Shown: positions 11,147 to 22,449, counted from the first letter of the stretch. The stretch: 64,000 nt of DNA from Coemansia sp. RSA 487 (GCA_027577595.1 JANBRJ010000066.1:30193-94192), one strand, 5' to 3'. The notes: generated by a model not told the origin, from the sequence alone. Numbers and translations: made by a program.

Positions 11147-11688
11147 ACAAGCAAGGTAGGTGTCGTCAAGGCTGTGGCGCTTGGGCTAGGAACGAGAAAT
11201 ATAGAGTAGAAAGGCAGCGCTGTTTGAAGTTCTACCCTGAAGAAGAGAAAAAAAAGAATGATGAAAAATAACAAAAGAAAAAAACAGACGATACCCAGCC
11301 ACGGATGCGAAACAGTGGAGCACGGCAAAGCCAGAGCAGTAGGGTTTAGTGGTTCTCCCTGTCAACTTAGAATCACTATTTGGAAGAAAGGGAGGTTTGC
11401 TGTTTTTAGAGATAGAAATAAAAATGGCAACAGAAGGAAAAGAAAGAAAAGCTTGCTCTTGCCCAAACTTTAAACAAGGAATAACCTGTCTGTGGAAGCT
11501 CTTTCTTTTTCGTTTTTTTTTTTTTGCTTTTTTTTTGCCCTTTTCCACCTTTTTACGTCGATTTGTATTTTTGGCTGTGCATTCTTTTAATGTCTTTAAT
11601 TATATTCCTTTTCATGCATTTATTCTTCTGATAAAACCCCCTCCCGAAGAATTAAACACAAAGTTACTTTAATTTTCGAATCAGCAAC
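11147..11688. other. Divergent promoter region, RAD2 / MRH-domain gene
   Basis: A stretch of 542 bp between divergent starts. It is purine-rich on one side and pyrimidine-rich on the other (long poly-T around 11509-11560). No gene, RNA or repeat was seen. Confidence 0.6.
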
Positions 11689-12663
11689 ATGAACCATCAT
11701 AATTTGAAAATACGACCTTCATTTTCATTGCACCCACACATTTTGTTCTTATTGTTGCTTCCAGCTTTGCTGTTGCAAACTGTATTAGCCCTCCAGCCCA
11801 CAGCAGCCGATTCGTCCGACTGCACGATACGAAACGTCTCTGGTCAGATTGAATATGACCTGCGGTCGCTTCAGCTGAAGAGCGGCAGCTATGCGGTTGA
11901 TGGTTTGGAGAGCGGATACAATTTTGAGCTTAATATATGCCTGCATTTGCCAGGATCCAACAGCACATCCATTGCTGCTCGGTGGCAGACGTACGAGGAA
12001 AGGGGCACTCTAGGGCTAACAAACGACCGCTTAAGACTGCAAGGTGAAAATGTCATCTTAGAGTATACTGATGGAGATATATGCGCAAACATACCGCAGA
12101 AAAGGCAGTCTGCTCAAATTACCTTTATTTGCGATAATGGCGTAACTGGCCTTGGAAAGCCCGAGTTTATTGGCGAATGGGAGCAATGTGCGTTCATGTT
12201 TCTATGGCGAACTTCTGCTGCTTGCAAAGTCAGCATCGACGACAGCAACAAAGCGTCTGGAGATGGAATTGCAGCCGACGATGGCACTGAGGACGACGCA
12301 CGGGGCACGAGCAGAGGGGCTGTGGTGTTTGTGGCGGCATTTGTTTTTGGAAGCATATACATGCTTGGTGGGTTTCTGTACAACCGCGTGTTGAACATGT
12401 CGAGCGGCCTACGTGGCATTGAACAGCTTCCAAACTACAGGTTCTGGCGTGCCATATATCTCTTTGGAAAGCGGGTCGTCGTTAGTGCAGTCAGTGGGGC
12501 AATGTATGTTGTTGATCTGGTTAGAGGGCGTCCAAGAGGACTTATTCGCATCGACTCTGCGGAACTTAATATGCGGAGCGAGATATTTGATTCAGCGAAT
12601 GAATTCCCAGACGACGATGACGATGCTAACTACAGCGATGACCGCGGTTTATCGCGAGTATAA
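11689..12663 (+). CDS. Mannose-6-phosphate-receptor-like (MRH-domain) type I membrane protein, Mrl1/Atg27-like
   Basis: Predicted single-pass sorting receptor of the Golgi/endosome system. It has 324 residues, starting at ATG 11689. An N-terminal signal peptide (about 1-36, with the hydrophobic core LFLLLLPALLLQ) leads into a Cys-containing luminal domain (about 40-185) whose cysteines (C46, C85 and others) and Gly/Tyr spacing fit an MRH fold. One membrane helix follows (about 206-228, VVFVAAFVFGSIYMLGGFLY). The cytosolic tail contains GIEQLPNYRFW, which resembles the tail of cation-dependent mannose-6-phosphate receptors, and ends in an acidic stretch. Atg27, Mrl1 and CD-MPR are related, and the tail favours the receptor branch. 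Whether it binds phosphorylated glycans cannot be judged from sequence. Confidence 0.7.
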   Translation: MNHHNLKIRPSFSLHPHILFLLLLPALLLQTVLALQPTAADSSDCTIRNVSGQIEYDLRSLQLKSGSYAVDGLESGYNFELNICLHLPGSNSTSIAARWQTYEERGTLGLTNDRLRLQGENVILEYTDGDICANIPQKRQSAQITFICDNGVTGLGKPEFIGEWEQCAFMFLWRTSAACKVSIDDSNKASGDGIAADDGTEDDARGTSRGAVVFVAAFVFGSIYMLGGFLYNRVLNMSSGLRGIEQLPNYRFWRAIYLFGKRVVVSAVSGAMYVVDLVRGRPRGLIRIDSAELNMRSEIFDSANEFPDDDDDANYSDDRGLSRV

Positions 12664-12879
12664 ATATTCCTATCTTTGTTTGCGTGTATTTGATTTTCGC
12701 TGTTGAGCGCTCATCTTTAAGCATCTGCCGCGTACTTTCCAGCGGTGCTATAAGGGAAGCTTATTTGAACAAGATAATAATTTGGTAATAATAGAACGCA
12801 ATTAAAATATAACATAATAACTAAACCATTGGAAATAGAAAAAAAAACACTTGCTGAGCAATGCTTTTTTCTACTCGGG

Positions 12880-13965
12880 CTACAGGACATGGGTCCTTCC
12901 TGCTGCATACACTGCCTCAGGAGGCTTAAAGCTAAGTTGTATGTTGGAGTCAATTTTGTGGATGTGGCTACCCATGTTTTCGCCAGCCAGCTCTTCGCCA
13001 TTGCCGTAAGAGGAGTGCGCGTAAATCTCGTTCTCGGACACGCCATAAACCTGCGACTCGAGACCAAATGCGCGTGTCTGCTGGGCAATTAGAGCGTCCT
13101 TGTGCAAGCTGTTCATAAATGTGCGCATGGTATGTTCACGCCAGAACATGTGTCCGAGGACTGGAACGCCAAGAATAAACCATACATAGCCGTTGAATAG
13201 CACCATGTTGCACAAGGCAATTGTTACGCGGCCCCAGGTAGAATTCGAGCCCTTGACTATGTTGATGGTCATGTTTATGACGAGAGCAGCTGTAAACACA
13301 ATCAGCGTCCAGATTGCAATGCGGAACCCGTTGAACGCCTGTGCTACACTGCGCATGCGGAGATACAGGATCCAGGACAGGACAATCTGTGCGGCAAAAT
13401 ACGCATAGATCCAGTACAGGTAACCATGGCTAAAGTCACACGCACTCAAGCCATGGTCCTTCAAAAGCCATGCTCCCCGTGGACCAGGAAGAGCAGATAT
13501 CACAATGCTTGAGATAACAGCAGGCGTCCAAAGAGCGAAGAATGGCCAAAAGCGGCGGAAAAAGTTGAATGCGCTAAACTTTGACCGTGTATAGGTGTTT
13601 CCTGTGACAAATATCCTGTAAAACAAAACAAGCCGCATGTTGATTGCTGACAGAAACAGCCCAACCCCAAATGTCATGATAACCCATGCTCCCCAGAACT
13701 TGCAAACACCAAGGAACCCATGGTATTTGGCCATCCCTTGCACAAGGTTGTTTGAGATATTGAAGATTATACTACCAATCCCAATTGAAGCCGTGATGCC
13801 CACATGCTGGGCGCGCATAGGCGGATACGAGCGGAACACAAAGGCATAGATAATGAGAAGAATACTGGAAAGATTAATAGCGAGGGACACATAGAAAACT
13901 ACTGTTTCTGCATTTGTTGGAGGGACAAAGATGTCTTGTGCCGTTTCTAATGATTGATCAACCAT
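12880..13965 (-). CDS. Seven-transmembrane receptor-like protein (fungal GPCR type)
   Basis: Integral membrane protein of 361 residues from ATG 13965. Seven hydrophobic helices are visible at about 22-44, 55-75, 89-118, 138-159, 180-204, 212-235 and 246-273. A short N-terminus and a polar C-terminal tail of about 85 residues (starting HMFWREHTM) give the layout of a G-protein-coupled receptor. Candidate extracellular cysteines (C87 before helix 3 and C176 before helix 5) could form the usual disulphide. No RGS or kinase domain is attached. The ligand is unknown and no pheromone-receptor signature was recognised. It converges on the MRH gene (216 bp between stops) and faces a long gene-poor region upstream. 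Confidence 0.65.
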   Translation of the reverse strand: MVDQSLETAQDIFVPPTNAETVVFYVSLAINLSSILLIIYAFVFRSYPPMRAQHVGITASIGIGSIIFNISNNLVQGMAKYHGFLGVCKFWGAWVIMTFGVGLFLSAINMRLVLFYRIFVTGNTYTRSKFSAFNFFRRFWPFFALWTPAVISSIVISALPGPRGAWLLKDHGLSACDFSHGYLYWIYAYFAAQIVLSWILYLRMRSVAQAFNGFRIAIWTLIVFTAALVINMTINIVKGSNSTWGRVTIALCNMVLFNGYVWFILGVPVLGHMFWREHTMRTFMNSLHKDALIAQQTRAFGLESQVYGVSENEIYAHSSYGNGEELAGENMGSHIHKIDSNIQLSFKPPEAVYAAGRTHVL

Positions 13966-14161
13966 TTTGGAATGGCTAACTTGTGGTGGAGCTAAAGTTT
14001 AAACAGCAGATGTGAGCTAGTATTTCTGTGCCAGATATAGACTCAAAGAAAAAGAAAAACAGGAGGGCAAAAAAATTAACCTTTTTTAGCTATAATAGCG
14101 TGAAGAGTAGTCACTTCTAGAGCAAATTAGGATTTGAAAAAGAAATACAGAGGCATTAAAT

Positions 14162-14335
14162 ATGAACAACGACAACAACAACAACAAAAGAGAATGGTAT
14201 CTAAGCTTTCTTGCTAAAGTTGCCAGCTTGGTTTATTTATATTACAAGCAAAAAAACAGCTTGCTCAAATCTTGGTTCCTGCGACAATATGTCAAAGAAG
14301 GCAAGGTATTTAATTGGCATCCGCAACTGTCATAA
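14162..14335 (+). CDS. Small open frame of 57 codons, unrecognised
   Basis: ATG-to-TAA frame beginning MNNDNNNNKREW, with an Asn run from an AAC repeat followed by an aromatic/basic segment (SLVYLYYKQK). It lies about 200 bp upstream of the receptor gene on the opposite strand. No family is recognised. The Asn run comes from a simple AAC repeat, so it may be non-functional. Confidence 0.15.
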   Translation: MNNDNNNNKREWYLSFLAKVASLVYLYYKQKNSLLKSWFLRQYVKEGKVFNWHPQLS

Positions 14336-15004
14336 GGATCCAGCTTTAGTTTATCCTTTCATGTTTTTTTTAGCAGAAAGGGTGATCACCATATTTGGCC
14401 AATGCAAACTGCGCATGTGCTCCGTTACAAAGGATCTTTGCGTTTTTTCTTTCACAAAGAACAGGTGAACTGAAAAGGACTTTCAAGATTTCTCCATCAA
14501 CCACTTTTTTCCTTGGCCAGAAATGATGAACAGCAAAGCAGGTTTTTGCGTATGCTCTCGCAATTTTGAATCATTGCCATTATCACCCCATGCATAATGC
14601 GCCATGGGCATCATATGATTGAGCACTTTGATTTACACAAGGAGCTTCTTGTAGAGGCGTAAAGGACTTTACCTTATTTCATTGCCTTTTCTAAAAAATC
14701 GATAGTCGATCAATTGGCCAAAATATAGCTTGTGAAAGCAGCGGCCCACGCCGTGCAATCCATTTATTGCTGCTTTTGTGGATTGACCGATTCACGACAA
14801 TCATGCCTTTAAGATCCAAACCTTTCCTTTAGATCTGTAATTTACAAACGTCTTTTTATAAACCAAAACGTATGTAAAGCTCCCAATGTTTCTTTTCCAC
14901 AGTTGCAATTACAACGATCTGCAATACCCAGCAATTGAGTAGAAAATCTAATTTAAATGCGTGGAAATATGCACCAGTGCTTTTCCTTTTTAGTACAATT
15001 GCGA

Positions 15005-15140
15005 GCCAATGTTTTTTACTTTCAATATGCTTGCTTCTTTCACCAGTGGCATAACACCAAGATATGATAAACTTGTAACGTTTGTAGAAACAGCGAGTAT
15101 GATAGATTGTTTGTAGTATTATTATTGTTTTATAGCTATT
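15005..15140 (+). repeat. Dispersed repeat, copy A
   Basis: Copy A of a three-member family, with copy C at about 28.5 kb on the minus strand and copy B at about 45.2 kb on the plus strand. The 52-bp core is 15049-15100. It matches copy B at 47 of 52 positions, including a 24-bp exact stretch (15071-15094). In one frame all three copies read YD-(K/T)-LVTFVETA. In copy A this frame ends at a TAG shortly after the core. Similarity fades over about 45 bp upstream and 40 bp downstream. Confidence 0.8.
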
Positions 15141-15710
15141 ACCGAAAAAGCTCCTTGATTGTTTGTGTTCTTTGTAGGTTATAGCTTGGGGTATTTGGCA
15201 GTGGGTAGGGATACCATCATTCATATAGGCTATCTTGCTTTAGCTGGAACATTTTATTGGTAGTGGACATGGTTAATTGAACATTCCTGTCTGGTATTTG
15301 TCTGGTCGCTATCTTTTTGGCTAAGGATTCGTTTCTAGTTGAAGAGATAGTGGATGGAGCCAACTGACTAGTTCATATATGATCAGAACCTGCTACTGTC
15401 TCTTTATAAGAAGCTTTGGCGAGTACCTGTGAATTGTGGCATAATACTGGTCGAGAGTGCTGTGCAGACCTGCTTTCATTGCTTAAGCTAATCGTCGAAA
15501 GCTACCATCTAGTCGCCAGGCGAATTAAATAAAATTCTGGACTTGTAGCCTTCGATCCTTGTGATTTATTGATTTGATAAAAAATAATAAAACTAAGAGA
15601 AAACGGTTTAGTTGTTTGGCAGGCACGGTTTTATGTCTTCGTGTATCGGGTTCCTTTATATCAGGAATCATGAGAGTATCGCTCCAGATCACCACATCTT
15701 ACCCAGATAG

Positions 15711-15780
15711 CACCCATAATTATTGAAGTCATACCTCCCAGGCAGTACCCATAATTGTTGAAGTCAAGCCTCCCAGACAG
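15711..15780 (+). repeat. 35-bp tandem duplication upstream of the sirtuin
   Basis: Units 15711-15745 and 15746-15780 match at 30 of 35 positions. A partial third unit (about 15699-15710) precedes them. The array ends 85 bp before the sirtuin ATG, so it lies in the promoter or 5' leader. Confidence 0.85.
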
Positions 15781-15864
15781 GCTAGCCGAAAGTACATCTG
15801 TTCGAGATAATTTACAAGCCAGGCTGTCATTGAGAACTTTTGCCTACAATCTATAGCCTGAACT

Positions 15865-17088
15865 ATGACTCAAAGCGACGCAGCGATCAATGAGCTGGCT
15901 GAAAAGCTGGATGCCGCGTTGAACCTTGAGAATAAAGATGTGGCCTTTTTAAAGGAAACCGCTGAAGTTGTGGTCGAAACGGATTTCTCTGTTGTTGTTC
16001 CAGATCAGATCAGTGGCGAAGAAAACGATGTAGACAGCGTACCAAGCGATACAGATTATGTTTCTCCTATATCTGATTCCGATAGTGATAGCGATGTAGA
16101 TGATACATATGAAGGACCTGCTTCTCCGTTAACCGTGCACAGTCCTCTTATCGCCAAGGGTGTGGATTCCGTGTTCACGAGCGAAATGTCGACGCTTGAC
16201 TCTATAGCGCAGATGATAAAGATGCGCTCAGTAAAAAATATTGTAGTGATGGCCGGCGCTGGGATCTCGACAAGTGCGGGTATACCCGACTTTCGCTCAC
16301 CTAGAACGGGTGTATATGCCAACCTAAAGCAGTTCAATCTGCCACACGCAGAGGCCCTATTCACAATCGATTATTTCCGCAAGAACCCAAAACCGTTCTA
16401 CGTTCTAGCAAAGGATCTTTATCCGGGACAGTTTTCTCCTACAACAAGCCACTTTTTTATCAAGCTTTTGGAGCGGAAGGGGATTTTGCAAAGGCACTAC
16501 ACGCAAAACATTGATTGCTTGGAACGAGTGGCAGGGCTAAGTCCTGACCGTATTGTTGAAGCACACGGATCCTTCCACACTGCACACTGCATTGAGGGAT
16601 CTTGTAACAAGGAGCACTCGCAGGATTGGGTCAAGAAGAAGATAATGGACAACAAGATCCCACACTGCACAAAGTGCAAGTCTCTTGTAAAGCCTGACAT
16701 CACGTTTTTTGGAGAGAATCTTCCTTCTCGGTTCTTTGAGCTATCGGAGGACGACTTTTCATCGTGCGACCTTTTAATAGTCATGGGCACATCGTTGCTT
16801 GTGCAACCATTCGCTTCTCTTGTCAACGAAGTCAAGAGCAACGTGCCTCGTCTGCTTATCAACCGCGTGCGTGTAGGCGAATCAAGCGCACCAAATCTAG
16901 GGTTTGATTTCGACGGAAAGCGCTCCTCCAGAGGAAGCAGGGGTACGCGTGGGCTACACCGCGACGCTCTTATCCTTGGCGATTGCGACGAAGCTTGTAC
17001 ATTGCTTGCCGATCGCTTGGGATGGAAGGACGAACTTTTGGACCTTAAAAGGTCTTTCTGTTTTCGACAAAAACTAGGCCAAGCGTAA
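15865..17088 (+). CDS. HST2: Sir2-family NAD-dependent protein deacetylase, Hst2/SIRT2 type
   Basis: NAD+-dependent lysine deacylase of class I, 407 residues from ATG 15865. The Rossmann NAD site is GAGIS (131-135) followed by GIPDFRSP. YTQNIDCLE is at 212-220, and the catalytic His is H234 in EAHGSF. The zinc is held by C242, C247, C268 and C271, with GTSLLVQPF at about 308-316. The core matches Hst2/SIRT2 (for example PKPFYVLAKDLYPG and VKPDITFFGENLP). The first 110 residues are an extra acidic region with SDSDSDSDVDD. Yeast Hst2 is mainly cytosolic, and no membrane or clear mitochondrial signal is seen here. The promoter carries a 35-bp tandem duplication. Confidence 0.93.
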   Translation: MTQSDAAINELAEKLDAALNLENKDVAFLKETAEVVVETDFSVVVPDQISGEENDVDSVPSDTDYVSPISDSDSDSDVDDTYEGPASPLTVHSPLIAKGVDSVFTSEMSTLDSIAQMIKMRSVKNIVVMAGAGISTSAGIPDFRSPRTGVYANLKQFNLPHAEALFTIDYFRKNPKPFYVLAKDLYPGQFSPTTSHFFIKLLERKGILQRHYTQNIDCLERVAGLSPDRIVEAHGSFHTAHCIEGSCNKEHSQDWVKKKIMDNKIPHCTKCKSLVKPDITFFGENLPSRFFELSEDDFSSCDLLIVMGTSLLVQPFASLVNEVKSNVPRLLINRVRVGESSAPNLGFDFDGKRSSRGSRGTRGLHRDALILGDCDEACTLLADRLGWKDELLDLKRSFCFRQKLGQA

Positions 17089-18073
17089 TATATTTGGTAA
17101 AAAAAAGTTGGACTCGCTTTAGACATTTAATATATGGTATGGTTCTAATTGCTAAATGCTGTCATCACAGTAACAGCTATAAAATTCAAACCAATCGCCG
17201 ATCCAATTGACCGGGTTGAGGGCGACGAGCCAATGAATGATACCGGCGATAAAGAAAAAAGAAAGGACACATTTCATTTAATGAACAAAGTGGGCTCTTC
17301 TAGACCTACTCTTGTCAACAACAGTGGGGAGCCTTGGTGCCGACTTTTTTTTTTTGGTTCAAGCACCCATTCATCAGTTACTTAGTGAATGTGGTGGGCT
17401 AGACCACGGTCGCCAATATATTTAGTCAAAGTCCAACAGGGTGCTTTTGCAAAGGAGTTGGCCAACTAGAATGTACTTGTAGTATCTGTAGTCTAGAGCA
17501 TGAAAGTGCGTGCATTCCTACACTTTTTACTTTATCAAAAAAGGACATCTGTCTGGAAACAGATTGTAAATGAAAAAGTTACATGTTTGCATGTATTTAA
17601 CTCAAGCGATCCGCACTCGTGGTATGCTGTTTGGTAAAATTAAAAATACTCTTACTATTAAATATAACTAATCCATACCACTTTGCTTTACATACACATA
17701 TATACACGTACTATAAAGAGATTCGCTATCACTATATATTAGCTGGTTGTTTTTACTTCAAGGTAATTATTCTGTTTCTGCTACACGACTGTTTTCTCCC
17801 AGCAATCGCTCTCCCTTTGAGCTGCTGATATGTTCCGCAGTACTGGTTATGTAAAAAAAACATTTGAAACTAAGCTATATCGACAGGATCTTACTACGCC
17901 AGAAATATAAAGATAAATAAGAACCCGAAAACCCTAATATATTCAATATTGAAACCCAATTGCATGCACTTGTTTTGCAAAGTGTAGACTATTCCTACTT
18001 CCTTTCTGTTATCCCCAGCGTCGTATATTTACACCTGGAATATTCTTCGCACTGCTTTGTTGAACGAGTAACA
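17089..18073. other. Intergenic region between sirtuin and C2H2 gene
   Basis: A stretch of 985 bp, A/T-rich. Nothing gene-like was seen. There is a poly-T run near 17345-17355. The open frame just upstream of the zinc-finger ATG has no usable Met and is taken as 5' leader. Confidence 0.55.
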
Positions 18074-20029
18074 ATGACCTTTATCGATGAGCTAGAAGCA
18101 CTTATCGCCCCTTCAACGAGCTGTAGCTCATATACAACGCCACCTTTTAATAAGAACATTCCATCACCACCGGAAAAGGATCTTTTGTTGGACACCGCAA
18201 GGAGTTCAGACAGTTCAAGCAGCACTTTTTCAACCACACCATCACCAAGCGCACAAATATACCAAACAAACACACAGCCATATACAGGTGCCAATGGAAT
18301 GTTGGCAACCCTCGCTGAAAATAGCAACAAGTGCCCAAAGCCTCAACCCCTTTCGTTGCTCGAGGAATTCCCTGCGCATACCATGCCAAGCGGTGTTTTA
18401 GATTCGCTAAACGATAAGCCTAGTAAGGGCAACATCTCTAAAACAGAGCCGATTTTCGTCCAGTATACGGAAAAGGAGAAACGTGAACGCAAATACGAAT
18501 GCGAATACTGCAGGAAGCGCTTTTCTCGGCCAAGTTCTCTCATGTCGCACATCTACACGCACACAGGTGAGCGACCCTTTGCCTGCGACTTTCCGGAGTG
18601 TACCAAGCGGTTTTCGGTGTTGAGCAACCTCCGCCGCCATTATCGGGTACATTCAAACTGCCGACAACGCAATGGCAAAAAGCGGTGTCGCGGAAGACCA
18701 CCGGCAGTTTCTAACCAACTTGTTGGACACAACCACCTCGGCCCTTCGTATTTCGGCAACAGTAACAGCAATACCATGCAGTCGCTGGACAACTTTATCT
18801 CCACTAGTCAATTCCTTGTCGGAAACACGCTCCCAAACTCGATCACCGACGGCGTCGGTCGGAGCAGAGGCATATACTACCAGCCATTTAATGCCAACCA
18901 CTCCACTGCGTCGTCAGAATTACTACAGACCCCGCTAAATTCGCAGGCACTTTTCACTACCAAGGGCCAAGATTACATGCAGTGCTCGTATGCTCCTAGC
19001 TTTAGAGCCACCGCAGCAATACATCCACCCAATGCGTCGCTAGCTAGCATGTGCAATCCATCGACTAACCCTGAATGTATTCTAGGCGCGAGTATGGAAG
19101 CTGGGGGATGTGTGCCTCCTGCATCTCAAATGCCGTTCACCGAAAGGCCTATCCTATACAATAGCAAGCCAATATTGCTCTCAGCCCAAAATGATTTCAG
19201 ACAAAACGGAACAACATCGCCTAATTCCAAATACTGCAAGTCGCTGCTATCGTCGCTTTCTACAAGTCCAGACAACATTGTACACGGCGGTGCTAGTCAC
19301 AGCAATGATACGACAGGCGGCAGCTACAAAGCGGATATCACAGCAGCCCAACTCGAAGCGCTTTTCAACAGCACATCTGCAGGTCCTGGATGCACCAGCA
19401 ACAAAATAAGCAGCATAAGCAGCATCAGTAGTCGCAGCAGCACGAGCAGCAACGATGGCGGATGCAATGATTTGTTATCCGCCAGTATGTGGCCGTTCTC
19501 GGCAGAAGGGGCTGGTGTCACATCGAAAGGGATGGATTCGCTCGAAACATTAACCACCGTTGCCTCAAATGCCACAAACGATTTCTTGACAAACGATAGT
19601 TGTAAGCGTCAGCAATTTCCTCCAGGAATAGCTGAGGATTGCGATGCACTATCAATTGCTCGACCAGCGATTGCAACAAACAATTTTGTCACAACCAAGG
19701 CCATGAACGCAGGCATCCATGTTCTCCCGGAAAGCAATATGCTAGACAGCGACAGAACAAATAACCTATTCTCATTTCCGCAGCAGAAACATGGCCCTCA
19801 CGAAAGCAATTTGAGCCAGTTTACAAACCAACAGCTCTCATCCACGCGCACCGACAAACATAATCCAACTGTGGCACATATTGGCGCCATTGGTGGTATG
19901 GTTTTGGATCACTATGTTCAGAATCCAATGGCCAACGTGCAAGATGGGTTTTCGGATCCACTGCTGCGGAATTTAACCAAGCAACAAGATAGCCATCATA
20001 AGTATACTAGTAGAGGAGCACCTTGGTAG
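18074..20029 (+). CDS. C2H2 zinc-finger transcription factor
   Basis: Probable nuclear DNA-binding regulator of 651 residues from ATG 18074. The open frame extends 38 codons upstream without an ATG. Two adjacent C2H2 fingers are complete. Finger 1 has C143, C146, H159, H163 ([10 protein letters not shown]). A TGERPF linker leads to finger 2 with C171, C176, H189, H193 ([10 protein letters not shown]). A basic KKRCRGRPP follows at about 202-210. Everything else is low-complexity Ser/Thr/Asn/Gln-rich sequence, common in fungal activation or repression regions. The paired fingers resemble the Azf1 and Msn2-like groups, but finger sequence alone does not settle orthology. It converges on the coiled-coil gene (102 bp between stops). 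Confidence 0.8.
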   Translation: MTFIDELEALIAPSTSCSSYTTPPFNKNIPSPPEKDLLLDTARSSDSSSSTFSTTPSPSAQIYQTNTQPYTGANGMLATLAENSNKCPKPQPLSLLEEFPAHTMPSGVLDSLNDKPSKGNISKTEPIFVQYTEKEKRERKYECEYCRKRFSRPSSLMSHIYTHTGERPFACDFPECTKRFSVLSNLRRHYRVHSNCRQRNGKKRCRGRPPAVSNQLVGHNHLGPSYFGNSNSNTMQSLDNFISTSQFLVGNTLPNSITDGVGRSRGIYYQPFNANHSTASSELLQTPLNSQALFTTKGQDYMQCSYAPSFRATAAIHPPNASLASMCNPSTNPECILGASMEAGGCVPPASQMPFTERPILYNSKPILLSAQNDFRQNGTTSPNSKYCKSLLSSLSTSPDNIVHGGASHSNDTTGGSYKADITAAQLEALFNSTSAGPGCTSNKISSISSISSRSSTSSNDGGCNDLLSASMWPFSAEGAGVTSKGMDSLETLTTVASNATNDFLTNDSCKRQQFPPGIAEDCDALSIARPAIATNNFVTTKAMNAGIHVLPESNMLDSDRTNNLFSFPQQKHGPHESNLSQFTNQQLSSTRTDKHNPTVAHIGAIGGMVLDHYVQNPMANVQDGFSDPLLRNLTKQQDSHHKYTSRGAPW

Positions 20030-20131
20030 ATTCTATATCAGCTAATCAGATGTGGGCCTCTTTTCAAGCCACATAAATGGTATCATCAAAAAGCACTCCA
20101 GTTATAAAAACAGACAACACTCTCTTTGGAT

Positions 20132-22449
20132 CTAGAGAATGTCTTGCAACTTGCGACATATATCAATAATTTGCTCCTTTTCCGCAATAGCTGGCGTGTC
20201 CCTTCCACTACCAGAAGCCGACTTGGATGGCGGGGTTGGGCTTGCGATTAGAGAGCGAACAGGTGTGCTCTCTGAGGCGACGCCAAAGCTGCTGATTCGG
20301 GTGCTTGCAGATTTGACTGGAGCCCGTAAACCGACTTTCAGCGCGCTTGGTGGTCTGCTTGAATTAGAGGTTGCTGCCGATGCTGAGCCTGCCCGCATCG
20401 GAATGCGTGAGTTAATTTTTGTCTGGTTTGTGGATTCCTGTGACGCCAGCGCCAGAACCATCAAACGAGCAACAAGCTCGCGTGCCTCCTGAATCTTTTC
20501 GTCTCTGGGATCTGGAAGCGTGTCTGTGTCCGCTGGCACGTCTTTGGTCTTATCTGCGGAAGAAGTACCCTCGCCACCATCATTTTCAGAGCCGGTATCG
20601 TCTGTGCTGTCGTTTTCTTTCTTGGCCTCCCTCTCTTCTCCGTCTTCGCTCGCTACATCATTTGCACCGCGGGTTTTGCTGGCGCTGATTTCGCTCGTTG
20701 GCTTTTGGCCCAATTCGTTTCCTGCACTCTTGCCGATCGTTAGCTGCGAATCTCCTACACCTCACAAACACAAATAGATTGGAAACAGTATATTTTAAGA
20801 CAGTCGTGCAAAATGCGACATATATATACCCTTTCAGATATAAAATCGCTGCTCTATGGTTTGCACACACATAAACATACCTTCATTTAGATCAGCCGCG
20901 CTGATGACCTTGCCCGCAGCGATCGTCGATCGATATTCGAGAGCAGCCTTCGCATCCTGTATGAGGTGATCCAAATTAGAAATCAGGCGTTCAAACACTT
21001 TGTCCTCCTTAAGCGCCGATCTCAGAGCCTACTGGCATGTATGAGAAGCGGGTTTTATGTGGTGTATAGCAAGTCTGTGCTTGGTTTCTATCTTCTGTCT
21101 CACCAGCTCTCTAATATCTCTCCTCCTCACAAAAGGCTGAGAGAAAGAGAATTAAAAATAGAGGCCTTGAGAAGTAGAGGATTTGAAAGTCCCAAAATAA
21201 AATAAATACTTACCTCGTCAGATATTTCATTGTCAGCAAGCGGATCGGAGATGAATGGTGCCTTCATCTGAAGTTGCTTCTTCAATTCGTTTATTTGCTC
21301 GCGTTGCGACTTGACGCGCGACTCCAGTTGCGTGTTGATCGTCATTAGAGAGTTGTTTGATATCTCCAAGTCCTGGATCTTGCGACTAACACGTGCCTCT
21401 GCCGCCTCCATAAACTCTTCGGTTGGTGGTAGGGCGCTGTTGGAGCGGCTACGCCCAGAGCCAAGCGAGCTATTTGAAAGCGCCGAATGTGCGTTGACTT
21501 CGTCGCTAGCCCCCTTGTCTGGTTTGGCGGCACCAGGGATCCTCACTCCCAGCGCGGATGATGGCGACTGAGGAATAGGGTTCAAAAAGGAAGGCGTCTC
21601 AGTAGAGGTCGCCTTTGCACGCATCGGCCCAATTACCCGGGCACCACCGCGAGCAACATTCACCACAACCGGGCTGTCACCATTGGTATTGGTATTGGTA
21701 TTGGCATTGGAACTGCGAAATCCGGCTGAAGATGCAGATCTTGCCGGCTGAGACACCTGGAGAGAGCTTCCAGGGCGGCTTCCAGGCAGATTAACAAAAG
21801 GCTGCTGCTGTTGCATTGGCATCTGCATTTGCTGGTACCGCTGGTTCATTGGGGAAACCGGCCCGAAATCTCCGCCCATGGATCCAAATCCGCCCCCAAA
21901 CAACCCGTTAATGCCCATCTGGCCAGGAGCACCGCCACCAGCCCACATGGACGCACCGCCGACGCCAGGGCGCCCGGCACGTGAGGATGATCTAGGCTGC
22001 AGTTGCTGGTTTTGGTGCTGAGGCTGCATTCCTTGCCCTGGCACTAATTCGGCACGGCTGCCTGAACGGCTTAGAGAGCGGGTTGCGCCCGACGGATCAA
22101 CCATGGGCATGGTGTTCTCAAAGTATGTGCTTGCCCGCTGCTTGATCATACCTCCTCCATTTCTCGTCAGCTGCTGCTGATCAGCAGAATGGCCCGTATG
22201 GTGCGCCAAATCAAGTTGCTGGTTGAGGAACTGCGACGCCGATGGAGGTCGCCTAAGCATTCCAGGCACTCCAGAAGAGGTAGCCCCGCCCGTCCCTATA
22301 GAAGCCCCTGCCGTTGGGACAACAAACCGAGGCCCGCCAGGAGGAGCAGTGCCACCCAGTGCAACGTTGCCGCCATAGGAAGGTGTCTGCGCACTGCTGG
22401 ATGGTCGTAGGATATTCGTGGCTTTTGCTCTGCTGGGCGCTCTTTCCAT
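20132..22449 (-). CDS. Coiled-coil, low-complexity protein of unknown function (three exons)
   Basis: The product is 668 residues. Exon 1 is 22449-21214 (412 codons, phase 0), intron 21029-21213 (185 nt), exon 2 21028-20881, intron 20755-20880 (126 nt, phase 1), exon 3 20754-20132. Both introns have GT and AG ends, and the joined frame is open. The N-terminal 300 residues are Gly/Ser/Gln-rich with GRP/SRS-type stretches. A coiled coil follows at about 365-400 (VSRKIQDLEISNNSLMTINT and after) and exon 2 adds a helical segment. The third exon is acidic and then Ser/Arg-rich, ending in a helix (EKEQIIDICRKLQDIL). The form suggests a cytoskeletal or spindle-associated scaffold, but no family was recognised. 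Confidence 0.65.

Larger units (their letters stand above)
13966..15864. other. Gene-poor region between receptor gene and sirtuin
   Basis: A stretch of 1.9 kb, A/T-rich, without a convincing long gene. It contains a 57-codon ATG frame at 14162-14335, one copy of a dispersed repeat (about 15005-15140) and a 35-bp tandem duplication just upstream of the sirtuin (15711-15780). A 122-codon minus-strand frame (15224-14856) runs antisense through the repeat and is probably chance. Confidence 0.6.

Noticed and set aside
14856-15224. 122-codon ATG frame on the minus strand
   Set aside because: It runs antisense through dispersed repeat copy A, has the Lys/Ile/Tyr-rich look of random A/T-rich DNA, and matches no family. 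The opposite strand carries the frame shared by all three repeat copies.
15300-15360. TTTTTGGCTAAGG resembling the 5' part of U2 snRNA
   Set aside because: The branch-point-pairing GTAGTA element and downstream stems of U2 are absent.
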